From Hyphomicrobiales bacterium (GTDB taxonomy: Bacteria > Pseudomonadota > Alphaproteobacteria > Rhizobiales > Xanthobacteraceae): 64,000 nucleotides of DNA. A program made the position numbers and the translations under genes. Shown here piece by piece: positions 35,694 to 44,648 of this stretch. The notes beneath the pieces were generated by a model. It searched no databases and was not told the origin of the DNA. It was given only the letters and a program-made list of their open reading frames with translations. How positions within the stretch are numbered: position 1 is the stretch's first letter; each line of letters begins with the position of its first letter. The DNA lies in the NCBI GenBank assembly GCA_016713235.1, contig JADJPN010000001.1:558001-622000 (forward strand), in the 5' to 3' direction.

Positions 35694-37096
35694 ATGAGCG
35701 ACGCTCGCAAGGTTCATATCAAGTCGTTCGGTTGCCAGATGAACGTCTACGACGCACGTCGTATGGCGGATACCTTGGCGCGCGACGGGTACAGCGAAAC
35801 CGCATCCGCCGAGGAAGCCGACCTCATCATTCTGAACACCTGCCATATCCGCGAAAAGGCGGTCGAGAAGGTCTATTCGGAACTCGGCCGCTTGCGCGAA
35901 ATGGGCGAAGAAAAACGCTAACCGGCCGCCCGCAGATGATCGCGGTCGCGGGATGCGTCGCCCAGGCGGAAGGCAAAGAAATCATCCGCCGCGAAGCCGC
36001 CGTTCGCGTCGTCGTCGGCCCGCAGAACATTCACCGCATTTCCGAATTGGTCGCACGGGCAAAGACGGGCCAGGCCGTGGTCGATACCGAATTTGCGGTC
36101 GAAGACAAATTCGAGCAGCTTGCCAAACCGAAACCGGAAATTACGCGCGCGCGCGGCATCTCCGCGTTCGTGACCGTGCAGGAAGGTTGCGACAAGTTCT
36201 GCACTTTTTGCGTCGTGCCCTACACGCGCGGCAACGAAGTCTCGCGCTCGGTCGAGCGCATTCTTGCCGAAACCGAAACGCTGGTTTCGCAGGGCGTAAA
36301 AGAAGTCACGCTGATCGGCCAGAATGTAAACGCGTATCATGGGCGCGGTCTCGACGGCCGCGACTGGACGCTGCCGAAACTGGTCGCTCGTCTTTCGGAA
36401 ATTCCAGAACTGCTTCGCATCCGTTACATGACGAGCCACCCGCGCGACATGGACGACGAGCTGATCGAAGCGCATCGCGACTTTGAAAAGCTGATGCCGT
36501 TTTTGCATCTGCCGGTGCAGTCGGGATCGGACCGCATCCTCGAGCAGATGAACCGCAAGCACACGCGAGCCGATTACCTGCGAATCATCGAACGCGTGCG
36601 GAACGTGCGTCCGGATACGGCTTTCTCCTCGGACTTTATCGTCGGCTTCCCCGGCGAAACGGATCGGGACTTCGAGGATACGCTCGCACTCGCGCGCGAG
36701 GTCGGTTACGCGCAGTGCTACACTTTCAAATACAGCCCGCGTCCAGGCACGCCCGCGACCGACATGAGCGAGCAAATTCCGGAAGCCGTGAAAACCGAGC
36801 GGCTCTACCGTTTGCAGGAATTAATCGAAACGCAGCAGCGCGCGTTCAATCTGTCCTGCGTGGGTCGCGAACTCGACGTGCTGTTCGAGAAGCCCGGCCG
36901 TAACGAAGGTCAGATTGTCGGCCGTTCGCCTTACCTTCAGCCAGTGCCCGTGATCGCGCCGATCTCGATGATCGGCTCGGTTGCCCGCGTTCGCATCAAT
37001 GAGCTGCGCACCTACAGTTTGATCGGCGAACTGGTCGCGAATGCGCCCGCTTCGCCCACGGTTAACTCCGCTCCGGAGGTGAATGCGTTTGCCTAG
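35694..37096 (+). CDS. miaB: tRNA-2-methylthio-N6-dimethylallyladenosine synthase MiaB (one frame break)
   Basis: A radical-SAM methylthiotransferase of about 467 residues that adds the 2-methylthio group to i6A37. The N-terminal UPF0004 domain holds the second-cluster cysteines in SFGCQMNVYD, LNTCHIREKA and VAGCVAQ. The SAM-cluster motif is CDKFCTFC. The TRAM domain ends the protein (GRELDVLFEKPG). A premature TAA at 35919-35921 comes from a lost base near 35918, and the chain continues as GRPQMIAVAG in the next frame. Its stop region overlaps the phoH start by 14 bp. Confidence 0.93.
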
Positions 37097-38132
37097 TTCT
37101 GGTCCTGAAGCCGGCAAGAAAGCGCCGTGGGAACGCGGCCGCGAGAGCACGGACGGCCTGACGGTCACGTTCGACGACAATCGTCTGGCGAGCGTATTGT
37201 TCGGCCGCTACGGCGAGAATCTTGCGCTGATCGAGCGGCGTCTCGGCGTCAACATCGACCAGCGCGGCAATCACGTTTCCATCGAAGGTCCGCGCGATGC
37301 TTGCGAAAAAGCGCGCAAGACCCTTGAGGGCCTTTACAACGAGTTGCGCGCGGGCCGCGACGTGACTTCCGGCGACGTGGAAGGCGCCCTGCGCGCGGCA
37401 CAGACGCAGACTTCGTTCTTCGACAACGAACCCGGCGCCGGCGGCGACAAGGCCGGCTTCGGCGACATTCGCTTGCGAAAGCGCGCGGTGCGGGCCCGCA
37501 CGCAAATGCAGGACGCTTATATCCGCGCAATGAAGCGCAATACGCTCGTCTTCGGCATCGGTCCGGCGGGCACCGGCAAGACATGGCTCGCGGTCGCCCA
37601 TGCCGTGCATCTGTACGAGCGGCGCGAGGTGGATCGCATCGTGCTCTCGCGTCCCGCGGTCGAAGCCGGCGAACGGCTCGGCTTTCTGCCGGGCGACATG
37701 CGCGAAAAGGTCGATCCGTATCTGCGCCCGATGTACGACGCGCTTTACGATCTCATGGACCGCGCCCTGGTCGAGCGCGCGCTACAATCGGGTGAAATCG
37801 AAATCGCGCCGCTTGCCTTCATGCGCGGCCGGACACTTGCCCACGCGGCGGTCATTCTGGACGAAGCGCAGAACACGACGCCGATGCAGATGAAGATGTT
37901 CCTGACGCGCCTCGGCGAGCATTCGCGCATGATCGTGACGGGCGATCCTTCGCAGATCGATTTGCCGCCCGGACAAAGCTCCGGCCTCGTGGAGGCAACC
38001 GCGCTACTCGGCGACGTGCCGGACATTGCCCAAATTAAATTTACCGGCGCGGATGTGGTGCGCCACGAACTCGTCGGCCGTATCGTCGCGGCCTATGACA
38101 ACGCAGACAACAACAAGAAGAAAAGCAAATGA
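37083..38132 (+). CDS. PhoH family protein (PhoH/YbeZ-type ATPase)
   Basis: A 349-residue P-loop NTPase. The Walker A motif is GIGPAGTGKTWLA, Walker B VILDEAQNTTP and the sensor MIVTGDPSQIDLP. An N-terminal KH-like region (GRYGENLALIERRLGVNID) supports RNA binding. YbeZ-type proteins work with YbeY in rRNA maturation and the translation stress response. It is translationally linked to ybeY by a four-base ATGA overlap and to miaB by a 14-bp overlap, so these form one operon. Confidence 0.92.
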   Translation: MRLPSSGPEAGKKAPWERGRESTDGLTVTFDDNRLASVLFGRYGENLALIERRLGVNIDQRGNHVSIEGPRDACEKARKTLEGLYNELRAGRDVTSGDVEGALRAAQTQTSFFDNEPGAGGDKAGFGDIRLRKRAVRARTQMQDAYIRAMKRNTLVFGIGPAGTGKTWLAVAHAVHLYERREVDRIVLSRPAVEAGERLGFLPGDMREKVDPYLRPMYDALYDLMDRALVERALQSGEIEIAPLAFMRGRTLAHAAVILDEAQNTTPMQMKMFLTRLGEHSRMIVTGDPSQIDLPPGQSSGLVEATALLGDVPDIAQIKFTGADVVRHELVGRIVAAYDNADNNKKKSK

Positions 38133-38620
38133 GTTTTTCGATCGACATATCGGTGGAGTCGGAAGGCTGGAGCAAAATTCCGGACCTTGAAGCCTGCGTG
38201 CGCCGCGCGGCGGAAGCGGCGCTTTCCGACAACGACGCGCCGCCTTCCGAGATTTCCGTTGTGCTGTCGGACGACGAGCATATCCGCGAGTTGAACAAGC
38301 ATCATCGCGGCATGGATAAGCCGACCAACGTGCTTTCCTTCCCGGCGGCACGGATGAAAACCCCCGCGGGGGCGCTGCGGATTCTCGGCGACGTCGTGCT
38401 TGCGTTCGAGACCGTGGAGCGCGAAGCCACCGAAGAAGCAAAGCCAATCGAGAATCATCTCTCGCATCTCGTGGTGCATGGCGTGTTGCACCTTCTCGGT
38501 TACGACCACGAGGATGACGAGGAAGCGGAGATGATGGAGGCGCGCGAGCGGCAGATATTGGCCAAGCTCGGCATTCCCGATCCTTACGCGGAGCGTGGCA
38601 TCGCCGCGAGACCCGCATGA
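38129..38620 (+). CDS. ybeY: Endoribonuclease YbeY
   Basis: A 163-residue zinc-dependent RNase for 16S rRNA 3'-end maturation and ribosome quality control. The metal motif HGVLHLLGYDH has the three His residues in HxxxHxxxxxH spacing near residue 115. The family core reads KPTNVLSFP. It overlaps phoH upstream and the CBS gene downstream by four bases each, a tightly coupled operon. Confidence 0.95.
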   Translation: MSFSIDISVESEGWSKIPDLEACVRRAAEAALSDNDAPPSEISVVLSDDEHIRELNKHHRGMDKPTNVLSFPAARMKTPAGALRILGDVVLAFETVEREATEEAKPIENHLSHLVVHGVLHLLGYDHEDDEEAEMMEARERQILAKLGIPDPYAERGIAARPA

Positions 38621-39684
38621 GCGACAGCGGCGACAGAAGTAACGGCAACGAAAACGGCGACAGGTCGTCATGGCGCGAGCGCGTGCTCTCGAAGTTGGGG
38701 CTTTCGCGCAAGAAATCGATCCGCACCGATCTTGCCGAGGTGCTCGCGGAGGCCATCGATCCGACGCAGACCGCGTCCGAGTTCACTCCAGCCGAACAGA
38801 CCATGTTGCAGAACGTGCTCGGTCTGCGCGAACGCCGCGTATCCGATGTGATGATCGCACGCTCTGAAATGGTCGCGGTCAAGCAGGACATTCCGATCGG
38901 GCAGCTGTTGCAGACCTTCGCGAATGCCGGACATTCGCGGCTCGTGGTCTACGGCGAAACGCTGGATGAGCCGACCGGCATGGTTCATATCCGCGATCTC
39001 GTTTCCTATCTGACGGCGCAAGCCGCGGCCGTGCAGAAAAGAAAACGCACGCGGCGCAAATTCGATCCGAAGTCCATCGATCTGACGCAGCCGCTTTCGG
39101 ATACCAAGATTACCCGCCGCATACTCTATGTGCCGCCATCGATGCCGGCCGCCGATCTGCTCGTGAAGATGCAGGCGACCCGGATTCATCTCGCGCTCGT
39201 TATCGACGAATACGGCGGGACCGACGGCCTCGTCTCGCTCGAAGACATCGTCGAGGAAATCGTCGGCGACATCGAGGACGAGCATGACGATCATGAAAGC
39301 CGGATCGTGGCACTCGGCGACGGCAGCTTCCTTGCGGATGCGCGCGCTTCGCTTACGGAGACGACGGAAACGATAGGCGCGGGCTTCGATGTCGGTGCTT
39401 CGGGCGACGAAGTGGACACGCTCGGCGGCCTGCTGGTTACGCTTGCCGCACGCGTACCGATCCGCAATGAGATTCTGCGTGGACCCGGCGAGTTTGACTT
39501 CGAGATCATCGATGCCGACCCGAGGCGTGTGAAACGGGTGCGGATTTTCCGGCGGCCGCCGGACCCGCCGAAGCGCGAGCGCAAACGCAAGCCAAAAACG
39601 GCGGCAGGTGCATCTGCTCCGCAAACACCGGACAGCGAATCTGCTACGTCAGGGGACATGGACAACCGCAACCAGCGCGCATGA
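38617..39684 (+). CDS. CBS-domain hemolysin/CorC-like protein
   Basis: A 355-residue cytoplasmic protein. Two CBS domains span about residues 75-215 (RRVSDVMIARSEMVAVKQDI, then MQATRIHLALVIDEYGGTDGL). A CorC_HlyC domain lies at about 235-315 (TLGGLLVTLAARVPIRNE). The C-terminal tail is rich in Pro, Lys and Arg. Orthologues (YbeX/CorC) sit in this same place between ybeY and lnt and are linked to magnesium/cobalt homeostasis and, recently, rRNA processing. There is no membrane domain. It overlaps lnt by four bases. Confidence 0.9.
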   Translation: MSDSGDRSNGNENGDRSSWRERVLSKLGLSRKKSIRTDLAEVLAEAIDPTQTASEFTPAEQTMLQNVLGLRERRVSDVMIARSEMVAVKQDIPIGQLLQTFANAGHSRLVVYGETLDEPTGMVHIRDLVSYLTAQAAAVQKRKRTRRKFDPKSIDLTQPLSDTKITRRILYVPPSMPAADLLVKMQATRIHLALVIDEYGGTDGLVSLEDIVEEIVGDIEDEHDDHESRIVALGDGSFLADARASLTETTETIGAGFDVGASGDEVDTLGGLLVTLAARVPIRNEILRGPGEFDFEIIDADPRRVKRVRIFRRPPDPPKRERKRKPKTAAGASAPQTPDSESATSGDMDNRNQRA

Positions 39685-41284
39685 CGCTCACCGCCCTTGC
39701 CAACCGCGTCGTGCTCTCCGAGGGCTGGAAACGGCGCGGCATCGCTTTCGTAAGCGGCGCGCTTTCGGCGCTTGCGATGGCGCCGTTCGGTCTCTTTCCC
39801 GTTCTGGCGATTACGTTTCCCGTTTTTGTCTGGCTGCTCGACGGTGCGGGCGCGGGCAAGCGCGGGTTACTCGCCGCCTTCGGCATCGGCTGGTGGTTCG
39901 GCTTCGGTTACTTCGTGGCGGGGCTGTACTGGATCGGCATGGCGCTGTTTGTCGAAGCGGACAAATTCGCCTGGCTCTTGCCGTTCGCGGTACTTGGCAT
40001 TCCGGCGGGGCTTGCGTTCTTTACCGGCTTCGGCGCGTTGCTCGCGCGTGCGATGTGGACGACAGGTCCGCTTCGCATCCTCGCCTTCGCGGCCGGACTG
40101 ATGATTTCCGAATGGCTGCGCGGGACTATTCTCACGGGCTTCCCGTGGAACAGTTTCGGCTATGCGCTGACGGGCGTGCCGCAATTCGCGCAGGGCGCTT
40201 CGCTGGTCGGCATTTGGGGGCTGACACTGCTCGCGCTCGCGATCTTCGCCTCACCCGCGACGATTTCAGATGCACGCGACCGCACCCGGCATCCGTGGCT
40301 GTCCTTGATCGTTTCCGCGCTCGCGCTGTTTCTGCTTGGTGCCTATGGCTGGCACCGGCTTGCGAACAACGAAATTGCGAATGTCGACGGTGTGCGGCTG
40401 CGCCTGATGCAGCCGAACATCTCGCAAAATCTGAAGTGGCAGCCCGACCAGCGGCCTATCGTGATGCGGCGCTATCTCTCGCTCAGCGATCAGGCGACTT
40501 CGCCGGAGCGGCAGGGCGTGAAAGACATCACGCATCTGATCTGGCCGGAATCGGCCTTTCCTTTCGTTCTCGACCGCGAACCGCAAGCGCTCGCGCAAAT
40601 CGGCGAGCTACTGCCGCCGGGCGTCTCGCTCATCACCGGCGCGATCCGGCTCGACGCACCCCTGCCGGGCAGCAAGGATCCGCGCGTCTTCAACTCGATT
40701 CGCGTGCTGCGCGACGACGGCTCGATCATTGCGACGTATGACAAACTTTATCTTGTTCCGTTCGGCGAATTCCTGCCGTTCCAATCGCTGCTCGAGAGCA
40801 TCGGTCTTCAACAGCTCACGCGCGTACGCGGAGGCTTCACTCCGGGCACGCGCAGGCGCGCGCTCACTATTCCCGGCCTGCCGCCGGCAGCGCGCTGATC
40901 TGCTACGAAGCTATCTATCCGAACAACGTGTTGCCGTACGAGCAACGCGCGCAGTGGATCCTGAATCTCACAAACGATGCGTGGTTCGGGATTACGCCCG
41001 GCCCTTATCAACATTTCGCGCAAGCACGCTTGCGTGCAATCGAGGAAGGCCTGCCCTTGGTTCGTGTCGCGAACAACGGAATCTCCGCAATTGTCGATCC
41101 GTTGGGCCGTATTATCCGCTCGTTGCCGCTCGGCGCCGACGGATTAATCGACGGACCGCTGCCACAAGCGCTGCCGGAAACGGTGTATTCGCGGCATCGG
41201 AACGGCCCTGTACTGCTAATGACCACGATCTTCGCTATCGGCGCGCTTTCTGCGCGGAGGCGAAAGAAAAGGCGCGGCGCGTAA
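39681..41284 (+). CDS. lnt: Apolipoprotein N-acyltransferase Lnt (one frame break)
   Basis: Lnt adds the third acyl chain to lipoproteins in the inner membrane. About seven N-terminal helices (residues 25-225) are followed by a nitrilase-like domain with the triad Glu in IWPESAFPF, Lys in YDKLYLVPFGEFLPF and Cys in LICYEAIYP. A frame break near 40885 creates a false stop at 40896. Restoring frame gives SALICYEAIYPNNVLPYEQR, with the catalytic Cys just after the break. The healed length is about 534 residues. It ends with one more helix and a basic tail. Confidence 0.92.
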
Positions 41285-41387
41285 AGCTGCCGCCACATTT
41301 CAATCGAAGATAATTTTTTTCGTCGGCCTCCAGCGCTTCCTTCCCAAAGTTCAAAGTAGTAGTTTCAAAACAACCGCTGGGAAGCCG

Positions 41388-41804
41388 ATGACAAAAAAAA
41401 CGCCGAACCCGATCGACCGGCATGTCGGCAGCCGGGTGCGCATGCGGCGAATGATGATTTCGCTCAGTCAGGAAAAGCTCGGCGAGCGTCTCGGCATTAC
41501 TTTTCAGCAAGTCCAAAAATACGAGAAGGGCACGAACCGGATTGGTGCGAGCCGCCTGCAACAGATCGCAAGCATCCTCGGCGTGCCGGTTTCATTTTTC
41601 TTCGAAGGCGCGCCGGGCAGCGATGGCACCGCCGCGGGCTTCGCAGAGGGCGGGAACCCCGCCTATGTCTCCGACTTCCTCGCGACCTCCGAAGGGCTCG
41701 CTCTTTCCAAGGCCTTCATGAAGGTGAGCGCCGCCAAGCTCCGGCGCCGTATCGTGGACCTCGTGGAGGCCATGGCCGCCGGAACCGAGGCCAGCGAAAA
41801 ATAA
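41388..41804 (+). CDS. XRE/Cro-CI family transcriptional regulator
   Basis: A 138-residue regulator with an N-terminal helix-turn-helix: NPIDRHVGSRVRMRRMMISL, SQEKLGERLGITFQQVQKYE and RIGASRLQQIASILGVPVSF. The C-terminal half is short, with a helical end IVDLVEAMAA and no sensory domain I can name. The ATG follows GGGAAGCCG. This gene is often found between lnt and metK in Hyphomicrobiales (recall, not checked). A palindromic hairpin in the gap before metK is a candidate target site. Confidence 0.9.
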   Translation: MTKKTPNPIDRHVGSRVRMRRMMISLSQEKLGERLGITFQQVQKYEKGTNRIGASRLQQIASILGVPVSFFFEGAPGSDGTAAGFAEGGNPAYVSDFLATSEGLALSKAFMKVSAAKLRRRIVDLVEAMAAGTEASEK

Positions 41805-41887
41805 GGGTTTCCCCGCGTTTTACCGGGCTTTGCCCAACCGCCCACATCTTGACCGTGCTTGGCATGGCTGCGAGAACCCTTGCCGCG

Positions 41888-41909
41888 AAATACAGCGCTA
41901 TCTGTATTT
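41888..41909. promoter_or_regulatory. Inverted repeat in the metK leader
   Basis: AAATACAG and CTGTATTT form a perfect eight-base inverted repeat with a six-base spacer (CGCTAT). It lies 37 bp upstream of the metK start codon and 83 bp after the XRE gene stop. It could be a DNA operator for the XRE protein or an RNA hairpin. It does not look like a SAM riboswitch class I know. Confidence 0.55.
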
Positions 41910-41945
41910 TCAAAAGATTTCACGCCGCCGCGCAGGAGTTTATCG

Positions 41946-43166
41946 GTGTCCCTCAAGAACTACATCTTCACGAGTGAATCCGTTTCCGAAGGCCATCCCG
42001 ACAAGGTTTGCGATCGCATCTCCGACGAGATCGTCGATCAGTTTTTCAAAGCCGACCCCATGGCGAAGGTCGCGTGCGAAACGCTTGTCACCACGAACCT
42101 GATCGTACTTGCCGGCGAAGTCCGCATGTCGAAGAAGGCCGCGGGCCCGAACGAGATCATGAGCAAGTCGGGCAAGGTCAACAAGGCGCTCGCCGAGAAG
42201 CTCGCGCGCAAGGCCGTGAAAGACATCGGCTATGCGCAGAAAGGCTTCCACTGGAAAACCGCGAAGGTGCAGGTTCACCTGCACGGCCAGTCCGCCGACA
42301 TCGCGCAGGGCGTCGAAGCCGCCGGTAACAAGGACGAAGGTGCCGGCGACCAGGGCATCATGTTCGGCTATGCCACGAACGAAACGCCGGAACTGATGCC
42401 GGCGCCATTGCAGTACTCGCACAACGTCTTGAAGCTGATGGCCGAAGCGCGCCACTCCGGCAAGCAGAAGCTGTTCGAGCCGGACGCAAAGAGCCAGTTC
42501 ACGCTGCAATATGAGAACGGCAAGCCGGTGAAGTGCACCGCTGTCGTCGTCTCGACGCAGCACAAAGAAAAAGACGGCAAGAAGGTTCTGGAGTCGGGCG
42601 ACATCAAGCAGCTCGTGCTTCCTTATATTAAGAAGGTGCTGCCCGAAGGCTGGATGCCGCCGCTCGATCAGGTTTACGTCAACCCGACCGGCCGCTTCGT
42701 CATCGGCGGCCCGGACGGCGATAGCGGCCTCACCGGCCGCAAGATCATCGTCGACACTTACGGCGGCGCGGCCCCGCATGGTGGTGGTGCGTTCTCCGGC
42801 AAGGATCCGTCGAAGGTCGACCGCTCGGCTGCTTACGCTGCGCGCTATCTCGCGAAGAACGTCGTTGCCGCCGGTCTCGCTGACCGCTGCACGATCCAGC
42901 TTTCCTACGCGATCGGCGTTGCGCACCCGCTTTCGGTTTATGTGAACACCGACGGCACCGGCAAAGCCGACGAGCAGAAGATCGCAAAGATTCTTCAGGA
43001 ACTGATGAGCCTGACCCCACGTGGCATCCGCACGCATCTGAAGCTGAACAAGCCGATCTATGCGCGCACCGCTGCCTATGGCCACTTCGGCCGCCAGCCG
43101 GACAAGGACGGTGGCTTCTCGTGGGAAAAAACCGATCTTGCGGACAAGCTCCGCAAAGCGTTCTGA
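41946..43166 (+). CDS. metK: S-adenosylmethionine synthetase
   Basis: A 406-residue enzyme making SAM from methionine and ATP. Conserved segments are FTSESVSEGHPDKVCDRISD, GAGDQGIMFGYA, GRFVIGGPDGDSGLTGRKI and DTYGGAAPHGGGAFSGKDPSKVDRS (read in parts), with the second ATP motif KVDRSAAYAARYLAKN. The start is a GTG at 41946 with AGGAG upstream, giving VSLKNYIFTSES as in relatives; a longer frame to 41859 has no homologous sequence. Its product feeds MiaB, TrmB and other methylation in this same gene block. A terminator follows within trmB. Confidence 0.96.
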   Translation: MSLKNYIFTSESVSEGHPDKVCDRISDEIVDQFFKADPMAKVACETLVTTNLIVLAGEVRMSKKAAGPNEIMSKSGKVNKALAEKLARKAVKDIGYAQKGFHWKTAKVQVHLHGQSADIAQGVEAAGNKDEGAGDQGIMFGYATNETPELMPAPLQYSHNVLKLMAEARHSGKQKLFEPDAKSQFTLQYENGKPVKCTAVVVSTQHKEKDGKKVLESGDIKQLVLPYIKKVLPEGWMPPLDQVYVNPTGRFVIGGPDGDSGLTGRKIIVDTYGGAAPHGGGAFSGKDPSKVDRSAAYAARYLAKNVVAAGLADRCTIQLSYAIGVAHPLSVYVNTDGTGKADEQKIAKILQELMSLTPRGIRTHLKLNKPIYARTAAYGHFGRQPDKDGGFSWEKTDLADKLRKAF

Positions 43167-43867
43167 TCAAACAATCGGAAAGCGCCGCGCATCAGCGCGG
43201 CGCTTTTTTCGGCCGCCGCAAAGGCCACAAGCTGCGCAAGCAGCAGGCCGAATACTACGAAGAACTTCTCCCCAGATTGTCGCTCGACATCGCGCAGCCC
43301 TACCCGCGCGATCTGGCATCTGTTTTTCCGTTCACGCCCGATAAGTTTCAGCTCGAGATCGGCTTCGGCGGCGGCGAGCATCTGCTGCACGAAGCGCGTG
43401 CGAATACGGACACCGGCTTCATCGGCTGCGAGCCGTTCATCAACGGCATGGCGAAAATGCTCGCCGTGATCTCGAACGAAAAGATTCCGAACATCCGGCT
43501 GTTTGCTTCCGACGCGCTCTATCTGCTCGAATGGTTACCGGAACATTCGCTCGACCGGATCGATATTCTTTATGCCGACCCGTGGCCGAAGAAGCGGCAC
43601 TGGAAGCGGCGCTTTATTTCCGACGAAAACGTCGCCCGGTTCGCGCGCGTATTAAAGCCGGGCGGCACGCTTCGTTTTGCGAGCGATATCGACACTTACG
43701 TGGAATGGACGCTGGTCCGGCTCTTGCGGAACGAGCATTTCAACTGGCTGGCTGAAAAGGCCGACGACTGGCGCCTGCCCTGGCCGGGGTTTCCGGGCAC
43801 GCGCTACGAACAAAAAGCCTTCAGAGAAGGCCGCAAACCGGCCTATCTGGAGTTCCGCCGCCTCTAA
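43121..43867 (+). CDS. trmB: tRNA (guanine-N7-)-methyltransferase TrmB (start uncertain)
   Basis: A SAM-dependent methyltransferase forming m7G46 in tRNA. Conserved parts are FFGRRKGHKLRKQQA at the N-terminus, EIGFGGGEHLLHEA (SAM site), YADPWPKKRHWKRRF and GTRYEQKAF at the C-terminus. The only standard in-frame start is a GTG at 43121, which overlaps metK by 46 bp and lacks a ribosome site. Nearer options are CTG (43163) or ATC (43166) at the metK stop. The ATC could be a miscalled ATG, which would make a neat TGATG stop-start. A terminator hairpin lies inside the first codons. Confidence 0.85.
   Translation: MGKNRSCGQAPQSVLIKQSESAAHQRGAFFGRRKGHKLRKQQAEYYEELLPRLSLDIAQPYPRDLASVFPFTPDKFQLEIGFGGGEHLLHEARANTDTGFIGCEPFINGMAKMLAVISNEKIPNIRLFASDALYLLEWLPEHSLDRIDILYADPWPKKRHWKRRFISDENVARFARVLKPGGTLRFASDIDTYVEWTLVRLLRNEHFNWLAEKADDWRLPWPGFPGTRYEQKAFREGRKPAYLEFRRL
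43180..43209 (+). terminator. Strong intrinsic terminator after metK, inside the 5' end of trmB
   Basis: A perfect 11-pair stem AAGCGCCGCGC/GCGCGGCGCTT with loop ATCA is followed by TTTT and C. It begins 13 bp after the metK stop. The same bases, read in the trmB frame, encode SESAAHQRGAFF, which runs straight into the conserved FGRRKGHKL of TrmB. Confidence 0.85.
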
Positions 43868-43918
43868 AGGGTTGCGGTTCCGTGGCCCGGGAGCTATATC
43901 CCCGAGCAATCAACAACA

Positions 43919-43975
43919 TCTCAGAACGATCCCTCGGGATCGATGATGAGAGTGGGGACCGGACCGGGCCCCGCT
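43919..43975 (+). promoter_or_regulatory. Structured leader upstream of rimP-nusA
   Basis: Two consecutive stem-loops can be drawn. The first pairs TCTCA with TGAGA and, inside, CGATCC with GGATCG (43919-43951). The second pairs GTGGGG with CCCCGC (43952-43975). No U-run follows. In enterobacteria the nusA operon leader is a site of feedback control; a similar role here is inference. Confidence 0.4.
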
Positions 43976-44012
43976 CCAAAACCCGTTTCTTAGCCGGTCA
44001 TGTGACGGAAGA

Positions 44013-44627
44013 ATGCAGCCAGACGCCGACCAGAACGAGCCACGCCTTGTCGTAGAACAAGGCATTGCCGCGCGTATCGCCGCGGCAATCGAGCCCGCGC
44101 TCGGCACGCTCGGCTTCCGGCTCGTGCGCGTGAAGGTCACGGGCCGCGATGGCGGCACGCTGCAAGTCATGGCCGAGCGGCCGGACGGCAGTTTCACGAT
44201 CGAGGATTGCGAGGCGACGAGCCGCGCGCTCTCGCCGATCCTCGACGTGGAGGACCCGATCCAGGCCGCCTATCGCCTCGAAGTTTCCTCGCCCGGCATC
44301 GATCGCCCGCTTGCGCGCTGCTCGGACATCGAGCGTGCGATCGGATTTGAAGCCAAAATCGAAATGGCGATGATGGTCGAAGGCCGCAAGCGCTTCCGCG
44401 GCATCATCGAAGGCATCGAGAACGGCGCGGTGAAGCTGAAAAGCACCGAAGGCAAAGCCGACGCCCTTTTGCCGATGGGCGAGATTGCGGACGCGAAGCT
44501 CATGCTGACCGACGCGCTGATTGAAGAATCGCTTCGCCGCGACAAGCAGGCGAAGGGAATTGAAGAAAACGCGGACGAAGAGCCCGCGCCGAAGAATCAC
44601 AAACACCTGGCAAAGCGCCGGGCCTAG
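44013..44627 (+). CDS. rimP: Ribosome maturation factor RimP
   Basis: A 204-residue protein for 30S assembly. The N-terminal domain ends in ILDVEDPIQAAYRLEVSSPG, the RimP hallmark, followed by the Sm-like C-terminal domain (FRGIIEGIENGAVKLKS). A charged tail is added (ENADEEPAPKNHKHLAKRR). It is the first gene of the transcription/translation operon, 21 bp before nusA. The ATG at 44013 has GGAA five bases upstream. Confidence 0.93.
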   Translation: MQPDADQNEPRLVVEQGIAARIAAAIEPALGTLGFRLVRVKVTGRDGGTLQVMAERPDGSFTIEDCEATSRALSPILDVEDPIQAAYRLEVSSPGIDRPLARCSDIERAIGFEAKIEMAMMVEGRKRFRGIIEGIENGAVKLKSTEGKADALLPMGEIADAKLMLTDALIEESLRRDKQAKGIEENADEEPAPKNHKHLAKRRA

Positions 44628-44648
44628 ACACTCACGGAGAACGCCACG

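Noticed and set aside
41805..41945. A SAM-sensing riboswitch ahead of metK
   Set aside because: Only one simple eight-pair repeat is visible. I could not place a pseudoknot or the conserved core of known SAM riboswitch classes. A covariance search would be needed.
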